Positions 8,930 to 16,377 of a stretch of DNA of 64,000 bases are shown in pieces (positions within the stretch are counted from its first letter, which is position 1; the number at the start of each line of letters is the position of its first letter). This DNA is from Ornithinimicrobium laminariae (GTDB taxonomy: Bacteria; Actinomycetota; Actinomycetes; Actinomycetales; Dermatophilaceae). The notes under the pieces are model-generated. The model ran no database searches and had not been told where the DNA came from. It saw only the letters and a program-made list of their open reading frames with translations. The DNA is taken from NCBI RefSeq assembly GCF_019457945.1, contig NZ_JAHZSU010000002.1, positions 310,001-374,000 on the forward strand, in the 5' to 3' direction. The position numbers were made by a program, and so were the translations under genes.

Positions 8930-8979
8930 CCTTAATTCTCAGTCGTGCAAGTTCGGTTGTGCCTGACCCTACGCGTCAT

Positions 8980-9576
8980 TCAGGCCCTTGCCTCTTCGCT
9001 GGCTGGCACAACCGGTGCGATCTCTTCCCACACGCTCGGGGCTTCGCTACGGGTTGAGGGCAACCGGGTTGCCTCAGCCCACTGCACGGCCCACTCGGGG
9101 ACGACAGGGATCGTCGTGCCTGGCTCCACGCCCAACATGTCCAGCAACTCAGCCATCATCACCGTGCCCCCGCTCTTGCGGATAAACCGGGCGCGCACGA
9201 ACGCTTGAGCATAGATTTCGCCATCGACAACAAACCTCTGCTCCATGTATGCGCCGCGCTCGTCGAATCCAGCGACTCGCGTCTCCAACACGTACTTTTG
9301 AAAGGGGCTGAGCGACTTCCGAAAAGTCATCGACTCTTGAGCCGCCACCGGATAGACCCCGTGTGGCTTGAGCGCGTCGGCCATCCCTGACCTGATCATC
9401 AGATCGACTCGGCCCAGGTCCATGATCGAAAAATAGATTCCGTTGTTCATGTGGCCGAGGGCATCAAGGTCGGTTGGTCGCACCCATAGATTCAGGCGGC
9501 CGACATCGAGGAGGCCACACGAGGCTCCACGAGAGGCCTTGATCGACAGCAACAGCAACTGCAAGAAACGGTTCAT
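8980..9576 (-). CDS. Hotdog-fold acyl-CoA thioesterase-like protein
   Basis: Protein of 198 residues in the 4-hydroxybenzoyl-CoA thioesterase/THEM6-like group. The motif PTDLDALGHMNNGIYFSIMD (34-53) contains the catalytic Asp and the N-terminus of the hot-dog helix. Downstream strands (YVLETRVAGFDERGAYMEQRF and the FVRARFI strand) fit the fold. It probably hydrolyses acyl-CoA thioesters in the cytosol; the acyl group is unknown. A hydrophobic N-terminal run of leucines (residues 5-11) may make it membrane-associated. Its ATG overlaps the stop of the upstream lipoprotein gene by 4 nt (ATGA), so the two are translationally coupled. Confidence 0.82.
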   Translation of the reverse strand: MNRFLQLLLLSIKASRGASCGLLDVGRLNLWVRPTDLDALGHMNNGIYFSIMDLGRVDLMIRSGMADALKPHGVYPVAAQESMTFRKSLSPFQKYVLETRVAGFDERGAYMEQRFVVDGEIYAQAFVRARFIRKSGGTVMMAELLDMLGVEPGTTIPVVPEWAVQWAEATRLPSTRSEAPSVWEEIAPVVPASEEARA

Positions 9577-10469
9577 GGTGCGGTGTAAACCTCTATCTCA
9601 GCGGCACCGGTGTTTCCCCCGGTGGTGGTGTCGGCAGCAAAGGTGACCTCTTGGCCGGTGGCGCTAAACTCTTCGACGGCCAACCCCTGGCCAACTTCGA
9701 ATGGCCCAAACTCTTCGCCGTCCACACTGACCGTATAGGTCTCAACGACTGCCGTGCCATCGCTCATCGAGCGTGTCCGATAGCCCACACCCACGATGTC
9801 GGTCGAGTCTGCAAGGTCAATCGTGATGCTGGCATCATCGCCATCGCCGTCGGTTGACCACTCACTGGTTGGATCGCCGTCAATCGCCAAAGCGCCGGCG
9901 AAGTCTTCGGAGAACTCTGAGCTCACATCGACGACCGTTGCATCAAGCGCCGCGTTTGGCCCCAACTCATCAGTTTCTGCTGCAACCGGAGTCTTGAAGG
10001 TGTACATCTGGCTTTGATAAAGATTGCCGTCGATGCCGGTGCCCTGCAGTCGGTAGAAGTATTCGGTGTCCGGCTTGAGCCCCTCAAGCAACGGCATGTG
10101 CTCTGAGTGCGCGCCGCCAGCCATATCCGAGTCAGTGGCGATCATGCCCAACTCTTCGGTCTCACCAAAGACGATGGCGCAGGCCATGTCGATCGTTGTG
10201 GTCAACGGCATTGTTGCAAAGGTGCCACTGGGATCGATATTGAAAACCGGGTCTGCCTCGAACACGTCTTCGGCCGGAAGCACCCCTGCCTGAGCAGGCG
10301 CAGCAGCAATATCTGCCGTGCCGCCGTCCCCCAAGGCCCCTGAAGAGTCATCACTAGAACACGCCGTGAGGCTCAGGACGGCAATGGCCGTCAACCCCAC
10401 GGCGTGCCGTGTTGTCATGCGTGCTGTTGTGGCGCGCGTCGCGCCGACTGCTGTTCGCTGACGTCCCAT
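9573..10469 (-). CDS. Secreted lipoprotein with FN3-like and discoidin (F5/8 type C)-like domains
   Basis: Predicted exported protein of 298 residues. The N-terminus is basic, then LTAIAVLSLTACSSD gives a lipobox with the lipidated Cys near residue 37. The middle part (about 70-165) resembles a fibronectin III or purple-acid-phosphatase N-terminal domain, with LKPDTEYFYRLQG. The final 120 residues (ALAIDGDPTSEWSTDGDGDD, then YTVSVDGEEFGPF) resemble the galactose-binding/discoidin fold, which usually binds carbohydrate or surface ligands. No enzyme domain is visible. An internal ATG at residue 18 is an alternative start. The stop overlaps the thioesterase start. Confidence 0.75.
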   Translation of the reverse strand: MGRQRTAVGATRATTARMTTRHAVGLTAIAVLSLTACSSDDSSGALGDGGTADIAAAPAQAGVLPAEDVFEADPVFNIDPSGTFATMPLTTTIDMACAIVFGETEELGMIATDSDMAGGAHSEHMPLLEGLKPDTEYFYRLQGTGIDGNLYQSQMYTFKTPVAAETDELGPNAALDATVVDVSSEFSEDFAGALAIDGDPTSEWSTDGDGDDASITIDLADSTDIVGVGYRTRSMSDGTAVVETYTVSVDGEEFGPFEVGQGLAVEEFSATGQEVTFAADTTTGGNTGAAEIEVYTAP

Positions 10470-10506
10470 GCCTACACACTACGAGGCAGGTCCGACAGCG
10501 GCTCGA

Positions 10507-10848
10507 TCAGCCGCCACGATGGGGGCCATGCCCACGCCCACAAATACCGCGGGCCGCCCGAAGCTCACCCATCGGCTCAGCAAGGGACTTGTCATCGCTG
10601 GCCCGGCGCCATACTTTCCAGCCACTGACCTCGTAGCCAGCTAAATGCTTGGCGGCCGACGATGGGCTGTCATGCAGCAAAAACTGCACGCGGTTGCCAA
10701 AGCGTCGACCACGGCGTTCTCGAGGGCCGCCAGCCTGCGGGTCTGCCCCAGGCTCCCCGGAGTCGAGCTGGCCTTGGTCTAGCTTAAGCACCCGGCGCAG
10801 CACGGTGTTGGGGGTGTCAACGAAGCCTTGCGCCTGCTCTTGCAGCAC
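10507..10848 (-). CDS. Small DUF4357-like protein with an atypically short N-terminus
   Basis: Product of 113 residues from a GTG start. The first 20 residues (LQEQAQGFVDTPNTVLRRVL) match the DNA-binding-like N-terminal helix of small actinobacterial proteins, but the preceding beta-strand usually present (a DDEVY-type segment) is missing: the frame is closed by TGA nine codons upstream of the GTG. The C-terminal part, SPSSAAKHLAGYEVSGWKVW near residues 61-80, resembles DUF4357, a domain found near restriction-type proteins. The tail after residue 95 is Arg/Gly-rich and looks read-through. Either a short functional gene or one decaying by a 5' frameshift; the function is unknown. Confidence 0.5.
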   Translation of the reverse strand: MLQEQAQGFVDTPNTVLRRVLKLDQGQLDSGEPGADPQAGGPRERRGRRFGNRVQFLLHDSPSSAAKHLAGYEVSGWKVWRRASDDKSLAEPMGELRAARGICGRGHGPHRGG

Positions 10849-10951
10849 TGTGTAACAGATAGACAGATTAGTTCATTCCCTCGCCGGTTGCGAGGTCCTC
10901 GCGGCAGGAAGTTGTTGATGTGTGTCAGACCCTCTGCGTAGGTTGCTGTCC

Positions 10952-11641
10952 ATGACAACGTTCGTCTTACTCCCCGGTGGTGGCGGCCAAAGCAACACCT
11001 GGCAATTTGTCGTGGACCGAGTACGCGGCGCCGGCCATGAGGCCCTAGCCATTGAGATCCAGCAAGACGACCCCAAACTCGGACTGCCGGAGTATGCGCA
11101 GATCACCGCTGCCGCAATCGCTCGTCGAGAGCAGGAGGGCCCGATCGTGGTAGCCGCGCTGTCGCTCGGTGGTTTCACCGCTCCTGATGTAGCGCTCGCA
11201 AGCGCCGAAGTAAGCCACATCGTGCTGGTCAACGCAATGATCCCGCTGCCGGGCGAGACGGCGAGCGCCTGGTGGGAAGCCTCGGGGTCTATCGCTGCGC
11301 GAGACGCTAACGATGCCGCGCAGGGTCGCTCCAGCGATGAGTTCGATCCCGATGAGTACTTCTACAACGGCTTGAGCGATGAAGCCAGAGCAGTGCTCGC
11401 GTCCGAGCCAGATCGCTATCCCGCTGGCACCCCGTTTGCCCAGACGTGCGCGATGCAGGCTTGGCCCAATGTGCCCACAACGGTCTTGGTGGGTGCCGAT
11501 GATCGCTTCTTTCCAGCGGCCTTCCAAAAACAGGTAGCCAAAGACCGACTAGGTCTCGAAGCCCAGGTGATACCGGGCGGTCATATGCTGCCGTTGGCCA
11601 ACCCAGAAGCAGTGACGGCGGCGTTGCTCGCAGTTAGCTAA
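10952..11641 (+). CDS. Alpha/beta hydrolase
   Basis: Serine hydrolase of 229 residues with the alpha/beta fold. The first strand ends in LLPGGGG (5-11), the oxyanion-hole region. The nucleophile elbow is ALSLGG with Ser near residue 73, the acid is in VGADDRFFP (about 182-190), and the His is in PGGHMLPLANP (about 209-219). This resembles the short EstC/salicylate-esterase-like hydrolases of actinomycetes. No signal peptide. The ATG at 10952 was preferred over an upstream GTG at 10922 because it begins at the conserved MTTFVLLPGG core. It is divergent from the DUF4357-like gene and converges on the flavoprotein gene. Confidence 0.87.
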   Translation: MTTFVLLPGGGGQSNTWQFVVDRVRGAGHEALAIEIQQDDPKLGLPEYAQITAAAIARREQEGPIVVAALSLGGFTAPDVALASAEVSHIVLVNAMIPLPGETASAWWEASGSIAARDANDAAQGRSSDEFDPDEYFYNGLSDEARAVLASEPDRYPAGTPFAQTCAMQAWPNVPTTVLVGADDRFFPAAFQKQVAKDRLGLEAQVIPGGHMLPLANPEAVTAALLAVS

Positions 11642-11648
11642 CCGACAC

Positions 11649-12902
11649 TCAACTGAAAGGGGGTCGCGCGTCGACCTTGACCGACGCTTTGCCCGCCCAA
11701 CGCCATACCTGCGCTGCGGCATCGCGATCTTCGTCGGTGACCAAGTTGCCCATCCAGCGCAGCGCCAACGTCATCATCCAGTTGGAGCGCATGCCGATCG
11801 GCCCAACAGCCGGAAGCAGTCGCGGGATGGTGACCAAACCGGCCAGCCGCCGGGCGATCGAGAACGCCTCACCGTAGTGATCCGTCAAGAGTTGCGGCCA
11901 AGCGCGCTCCAGCGAGCGACCTTCATGGATCAACTCGGCCACCATCCGGCCAGTCTCCATGCCGTAGTCGATGCCTTCGCCGTTCAGCGGGTTCACGCAA
12001 CCTGCCGAGTCGCCAATCAGCGCCCAGTTAGGCCCGGCAACTCCAGAGACAGCCCCACCCATGGGCAACATTGCTGACTTAGGCGCCTGCAGATCGCCCG
12101 ACAACTTGAAGTCGTCCTTGCGCTGGTCCGCGTAGAACTGCATCAGGGGGCGCAATTGCACATTCGCCGGCCGCTTGAGAGTCGCCAGCGTCCCGACACC
12201 GACGTTCACTTGGCCGCCACCGAGCGGGAAGATCCAGCCATACCCACTCAGCAACTCACCCTCAATGCCGCGCAGTTCCAGGTGCGAGCTGATCCATGGG
12301 TCTTCAGAGCACTCCGAAGCCAAATAGGACCGGGCAGCCACGCCATAGACGGTGTCCCGGTGCCACTCTCGACCCAGCAGCCGACCAAGCTGTGAGCGGA
12401 CCCCGTCCGCAACGATCAACTGTTGACAGCGGACCGATTTGCGCTCCCCTTCATGGTCAAAAACGATTCCCCCAACCTTGTCGCCGTCCCACAGCACCTC
12501 AACCGCTCGTGCGCCCTCAGCGCCTTGAGCACCCGACTCCAATGCCTCGGCACGAATCCGGTTATCCAACTCGGTCCGGGGCACTGCCGACCCAGTCTTG
12601 GGCAGGTTGCCATCAGGCCACTCCAGCTCAAGCACCTGGCCGAATCCGTGTGCCCGCAGACCCTTGTTGACCACGTGGTCGTTGGTCCACTCTTTGAGCC
12701 CCAGCCGGTCCAACTCGGCGATCGCGCGCGGCGTCAGACCGTCGCCACAACTCTTGTCGCGAGGAAAGACCGCGGCATCGGCTAGCACGACATCGTGACC
12801 CATCCGCGCAGCCCAGGCAGCAGCGGCAGACCCAGCGGGGCCAGCGCCAACGACCAAAATCTCTGTCTTGGCGGGCAAGGAGGAGAAGTTCACATCAGCC
12901 AT
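11649..12902 (-). CDS. Geranylgeranyl reductase family FAD-dependent oxidoreductase
   Basis: Flavoprotein of 417 residues. The Rossmann motif VVGAGPAGSAAAAWAARMGH (17-36) binds FAD; PRDKSCGDGLTPRA (47-60) is the conserved PxxKxCGDGLTPR signature of the geranylgeranyl reductase family, and GDSAGCVNPLNGEGIDYGME near 290-310 is the second FAD contact. Actinobacterial members probably saturate isoprenoid chains such as menaquinone or polyprenyl lipids, acting at the membrane face; the exact substrate is not visible. Some homologues are called electron-transfer or halogenase-like oxidoreductases. It stands alone, converging on the hydrolase gene 7 bp away. Confidence 0.88.
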   Translation of the reverse strand: MADVNFSSLPAKTEILVVGAGPAGSAAAAWAARMGHDVVLADAAVFPRDKSCGDGLTPRAIAELDRLGLKEWTNDHVVNKGLRAHGFGQVLELEWPDGNLPKTGSAVPRTELDNRIRAEALESGAQGAEGARAVEVLWDGDKVGGIVFDHEGERKSVRCQQLIVADGVRSQLGRLLGREWHRDTVYGVAARSYLASECSEDPWISSHLELRGIEGELLSGYGWIFPLGGGQVNVGVGTLATLKRPANVQLRPLMQFYADQRKDDFKLSGDLQAPKSAMLPMGGAVSGVAGPNWALIGDSAGCVNPLNGEGIDYGMETGRMVAELIHEGRSLERAWPQLLTDHYGEAFSIARRLAGLVTIPRLLPAVGPIGMRSNWMMTLALRWMGNLVTDEDRDAAAQVWRWAGKASVKVDARPPFS

Positions 12903-12971
12903 TGTCCCAGAATCACGAAGAGCGCCGTCCCTCAGGGGTACGGCGCACTTCGCGTCAGGATGAGAAAGAAG

Positions 12972-13265
12972 TCAGATGGGGTGCCCCTGCTCACCATCGC
13001 CGTCTTGCTGGCTGGCTTTTGCTTCGGCATCGCGCTCGTTCATCTCGCGGATGAACTCGATGAAGTAGGCCCAGCGGCCGCGTGCCTCATTGAGGTCATG
13101 CTGCGGCAGGTCCAGGTCAATACCGGTGTGAGCGACGGTGCGACGGTTGCGCAGCTCGCGGCGAATGTCGCGCAGGGTCTGCTCGGCGTCAACCAGCATC
13201 TGCTCCAGGACATCTTCGGGCAGGGCATCGAGATCGGGGTGGCCGAAGTTCTGTTGTTCGATCAT
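12972..13265 (-). CDS. Small acidic hypothetical protein downstream of the Na/Pi symporter
   Basis: Protein of 97 residues, strongly charged and mostly helical, with no membrane segment or signal. The region LEQMLVDAEQTLRDIRREL followed by RRTVAHTGIDLDLPQHDLNEAR suggests one long helix and a short amphipathic tail; the last 15 residues are low-complexity Asp/Glu/Gln. I do not recognise a family. It begins 27 bp after the Na/Pi symporter stop on the same strand, so it is probably co-transcribed and may be an accessory factor, which is only inference from position. Confidence 0.6.
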   Translation of the reverse strand: MIEQQNFGHPDLDALPEDVLEQMLVDAEQTLRDIRRELRNRRTVAHTGIDLDLPQHDLNEARGRWAYFIEFIREMNERDAEAKASQQDGDGEQGHPI

Positions 13266-13292
13266 GTGAGGTCTCTTCTCTTAGCTAGGTCT

Positions 13293-14477
13293 TTAGAAGA
13301 CAAAGACCGTGGCGGCGATGATCAGCCCAGGCAGCAGGAAATACACACCCAAGACCCACGCCACTACATACATCTTGTTCTCTGTAGCGAGGTTCGACAA
13401 GGTCTCGGCGCCCATCAAGGGGAGCTTGCGCAAGAACGGCACACCGAAGATGAGCACGGTGGCGAAGACGTTGAAGAGCAAGTGCACGAACGCAATGGTC
13501 AGAGCGGCCTCGGCGTGCTCATCGGCAGCCATGGAGGCGATCAACGCGGTAGCCGTGGTGCCGATGTTGGCACCAAGGGTGAAGGGGTAGATCTGGCGCA
13601 ACGTGATCGTGTTGGCGGCGGCCAAGGGCACCATTAGCGACGTGGTGACCGAAGAAGACTGCGCGACGACCGTGACGGCGGCGCCCGAGGCCATACCGGT
13701 GATAGGTCCACGACCGATGCTCTTGTGCAGCAAGTCCTTGGCCCGGCCCACCATCAGCTGACCCAAGATGATCCCCAGATAGCGGATCACCAACAGGATG
13801 CCGACGGCGCCAATCAAGGCGAGCAGCACCCCCTGGACTACCTCGTTGCTGGCTACTGCACCGACAACCGTTTCAGCAATCCCGACAAAGGGTGCGGTCG
13901 CCATATCGAGGAAGTCGACGCTATCGGTGTCGACGCCGCCCGAGCCTTCAAACAAGCCAGCCATCCAGGCAGCGCTCTTGGCCAGGAAGCCGGTCGCGAT
14001 CTCAAGGGGCAGGAAGATGGCCACCGCGGTGAGATTGAAGAAGTCGTGGATCGTGGCGGCAGCAAATGCCCGGCGGAAGGGCTCCTTTTGCCCGACCGTA
14101 CCTAGGCTTGCCAGCGTGTTGGTGACGGTGGTGCCAATGTTGGCGCCCATCACCATCGGGACAGCGATGCTGACCGGCAAACCGCCAGCCACCAAGCCAA
14201 CGATGATGGAGGTCGTCGTGGAACTGGATTGGATCAAGGTGGTGGCCAAGATACCGATGATCAAGCCGACAAACGGGTTTTCGGCGAAGGCGAACAACTG
14301 CTCAGCCTGGCCGCCGGTTGCTCCCTTGAATCCGTCACCAATGATCTCGATGAAGGTGATCAGGAAGAAGAACATCGTCGCGACGCCAACCCAGCGGACA
14401 ACCTTGCCCGCTGGTGTGAGGTCGACCTCGACGTGGCCGTCATCGATCTGGACCAGGCCGAATTGGTTTGGAGCCAT
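13293..14477 (-). CDS. Na/Pi cotransporter family protein
   Basis: Sodium-dependent phosphate symporter family (Na_Pi_cotrans). Two inverted repeats are visible: the first with TTLIQSSSTTTSIIVGLVAG and MVMGANIGTTVTNTLASLG, the second with VTVVAQSSSVTTSLMVPLAA and FTLGANIGTTATALIASMA. These QSSS and GANIGTT motifs line the substrate path. About nine or ten membrane segments are present. Phosphate uptake or export coupled to sodium in the inner membrane is the family role. ATG 14477 was chosen because AGAGG lies 5 nt upstream; in-frame starts at 14519 (ATG) and 14582 (GTG) would add 14 and 35 residues. The small acidic ORF follows in the same transcript. Confidence 0.88.
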   Translation of the reverse strand: MAPNQFGLVQIDDGHVEVDLTPAGKVVRWVGVATMFFFLITFIEIIGDGFKGATGGQAEQLFAFAENPFVGLIIGILATTLIQSSSTTTSIIVGLVAGGLPVSIAVPMVMGANIGTTVTNTLASLGTVGQKEPFRRAFAAATIHDFFNLTAVAIFLPLEIATGFLAKSAAWMAGLFEGSGGVDTDSVDFLDMATAPFVGIAETVVGAVASNEVVQGVLLALIGAVGILLVIRYLGIILGQLMVGRAKDLLHKSIGRGPITGMASGAAVTVVAQSSSVTTSLMVPLAAANTITLRQIYPFTLGANIGTTATALIASMAADEHAEAALTIAFVHLLFNVFATVLIFGVPFLRKLPLMGAETLSNLATENKMYVVAWVLGVYFLLPGLIIAATVFVF

Positions 14478-14694
14478 CTGAGCCTCTTGCTCTGACGAAG
14501 TATCACGTGGGGTCGTCATTGTTAGCCCCGCTGCTTCAGTCGCTGTTGATTGGTCACCCTCAAAAACTAACGGCTGCAACACACCTCAAACACCGCTTCC
14601 AGGGTTTGTTCAGGCACCGTCAGCGATTGTTCAACTGCTCGTTACCTTGTATGTGATGGTCGTCACTTCTCAGACCTCTCGTTAGGCTTGGGTC

Positions 14695-16365
14695 ATGCCA
14701 CCAACACCTGTGTCCAGCGACCTTCGACCCACCAACGACTGGTGGAAGTCAGCAGTCGTTTACCAGATTTACCCCCGCTCCTTCGCTGACAGCAATGGCG
14801 ACGGCATCGGCGATCTACCCGGCATCATCAGCAAGCTCGATTACCTCGCTGAGCTGGGCGTCGACGTGGTCTGGATGTCCCCTGCCTATAAGTCACCGCA
14901 GGACGACAATGGCTATGACATCAGCGACTACCAAGACATGGATCCGACGTTCGGCGCCTTGGCCGACATGGACGAACTGATCGCCGGTCTGCATGAACGC
15001 GGCATCAAACTGGTGATGGACCTGGTGGTCAATCACACCAGCGACGAGCACCCATGGTTTGTCGAGTCACGCTCCAGTCGCGACAACCCAAAGCGCGACT
15101 GGTACTGGTGGCGCGATGAGCCCGAAACCGAGTGGGAGTCGTTCTTTTCCGGGTCCGTCTGGGAGCACGACGAAACCACTGATAGTTACTACCTGCACCT
15201 GTTTTCGCGCAAGCAGCCCGACCTGAACTGGGAAAACCCGCAGGTCCGCGAAGCGGTCTACGAGATGATGCGCTGGTGGCTCGACCGGGGCGTCGACGGC
15301 TTCCGGATGGACGTCATCAACTTGATCTCCAAAAAGTTCAACACCGACGGCTCGCTGGATGGCACCGAGTCTTCCTATGTCGATGGCCCTCGGATGCATG
15401 AGTTCATGCAGGAGATGCACCGGGAAGTGTTGGCCGGTCGCAACCTGATCACCGTGGGTGAAACCCCCGGCGTCACCATCGCCGAGGCTCAGAATTACAC
15501 CGACCCTGCCCGCAACGAGGTCAACATGGTGTTCACTTTTGAGCACATGAACCTCGACACCATCCCGGGCCAATACAAGTGGGGCCACAGGGACCTCTAT
15601 CTGCCGGATTTAAAGGAAAACCTCTCGGCCTGGCAAACCGGCTTGATGGAAACAGGTTGGAACTCGCTCTACTGGGACAACCACGACCAGCCCCGCGCCG
15701 TCTCTCGCTTTGGCAACGACGGCGAGCACCGCGTGGCGAGCGCAAAAACCCTGGCCACGGTCCTGCACATGATGCGTGGCACGCCTTACATCTACCAAGG
15801 CGAAGAGTTCGGTATGACGAACTCACCTTTCGTTTCCGTCGACGAGTATCAGGACATTGAGTCCCTCAACTGGGCGAAGCAGGCCGCGCAAGAGGGCTGG
15901 AGCACTGAAGAAATCACCTTCGCCTTGAGCGTCAAGAGCCGCGACCACGCACGTACCCCGGTGCAGTGGGACGCCACCGACAAGGCCGGCTTCACCACCG
16001 GGCAACCTTGGCTGGCGGTCAACCCCAACTACGTCGAGATCAACGCCGCGGCAGCGGTCGCCGATCCCACCTCGGTCTTCCACCACCACCGGATGTTGAT
16101 CAACCTGCGGCACACACACGACGTGATCGTGAACGGCGACTACCGGTTGTTGTTGCCAGAGCACGAGCAGGTGTTTGCCTACGCGCGTTCACTCGATGGC
16201 AAACAAGTGTTGGTGCTGGCGAACTTCTCCGATGAGCACATCAGCGTCGATCTCGGCGAGGACGCTGGCCTGCTCGACGGCCAGATTTTGCTGTCCACTG
16301 ATGGCCGCACTGAGGCCCGCCCGAACCTCAACCCGTGGGAGTCGATCGTGGTGCTCAACGGCTAA
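14695..16365 (+). CDS. GH13 alpha-glucosidase, oligo-1,6-glucosidase type
   Basis: Glycoside hydrolase family 13 enzyme of 556 residues. The (beta/alpha)8 barrel motifs are present: DLVVNHTSDEHPWF (109-122), GFRMDVINLISK (203-214) with nucleophile Asp206, TVGETPG (253-259) with acid/base Glu256, and DNHDQPR (328-334) with transition-state Asp331. The Val directly after the nucleophile is the residue that in this family favours alpha-1,6 bonds (isomaltase, isomaltooligosaccharides) over alpha-1,4. No signal peptide, so it acts on imported oligosaccharides in the cytosol. A small C-terminal beta domain closes the protein. No sugar transporter or regulator is adjacent. Confidence 0.93.
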   Translation: MPPTPVSSDLRPTNDWWKSAVVYQIYPRSFADSNGDGIGDLPGIISKLDYLAELGVDVVWMSPAYKSPQDDNGYDISDYQDMDPTFGALADMDELIAGLHERGIKLVMDLVVNHTSDEHPWFVESRSSRDNPKRDWYWWRDEPETEWESFFSGSVWEHDETTDSYYLHLFSRKQPDLNWENPQVREAVYEMMRWWLDRGVDGFRMDVINLISKKFNTDGSLDGTESSYVDGPRMHEFMQEMHREVLAGRNLITVGETPGVTIAEAQNYTDPARNEVNMVFTFEHMNLDTIPGQYKWGHRDLYLPDLKENLSAWQTGLMETGWNSLYWDNHDQPRAVSRFGNDGEHRVASAKTLATVLHMMRGTPYIYQGEEFGMTNSPFVSVDEYQDIESLNWAKQAAQEGWSTEEITFALSVKSRDHARTPVQWDATDKAGFTTGQPWLAVNPNYVEINAAAAVADPTSVFHHHRMLINLRHTHDVIVNGDYRLLLPEHEQVFAYARSLDGKQVLVLANFSDEHISVDLGEDAGLLDGQILLSTDGRTEARPNLNPWESIVVLNG

Positions 16366-16377
16366 GCGCGCCCTGGC

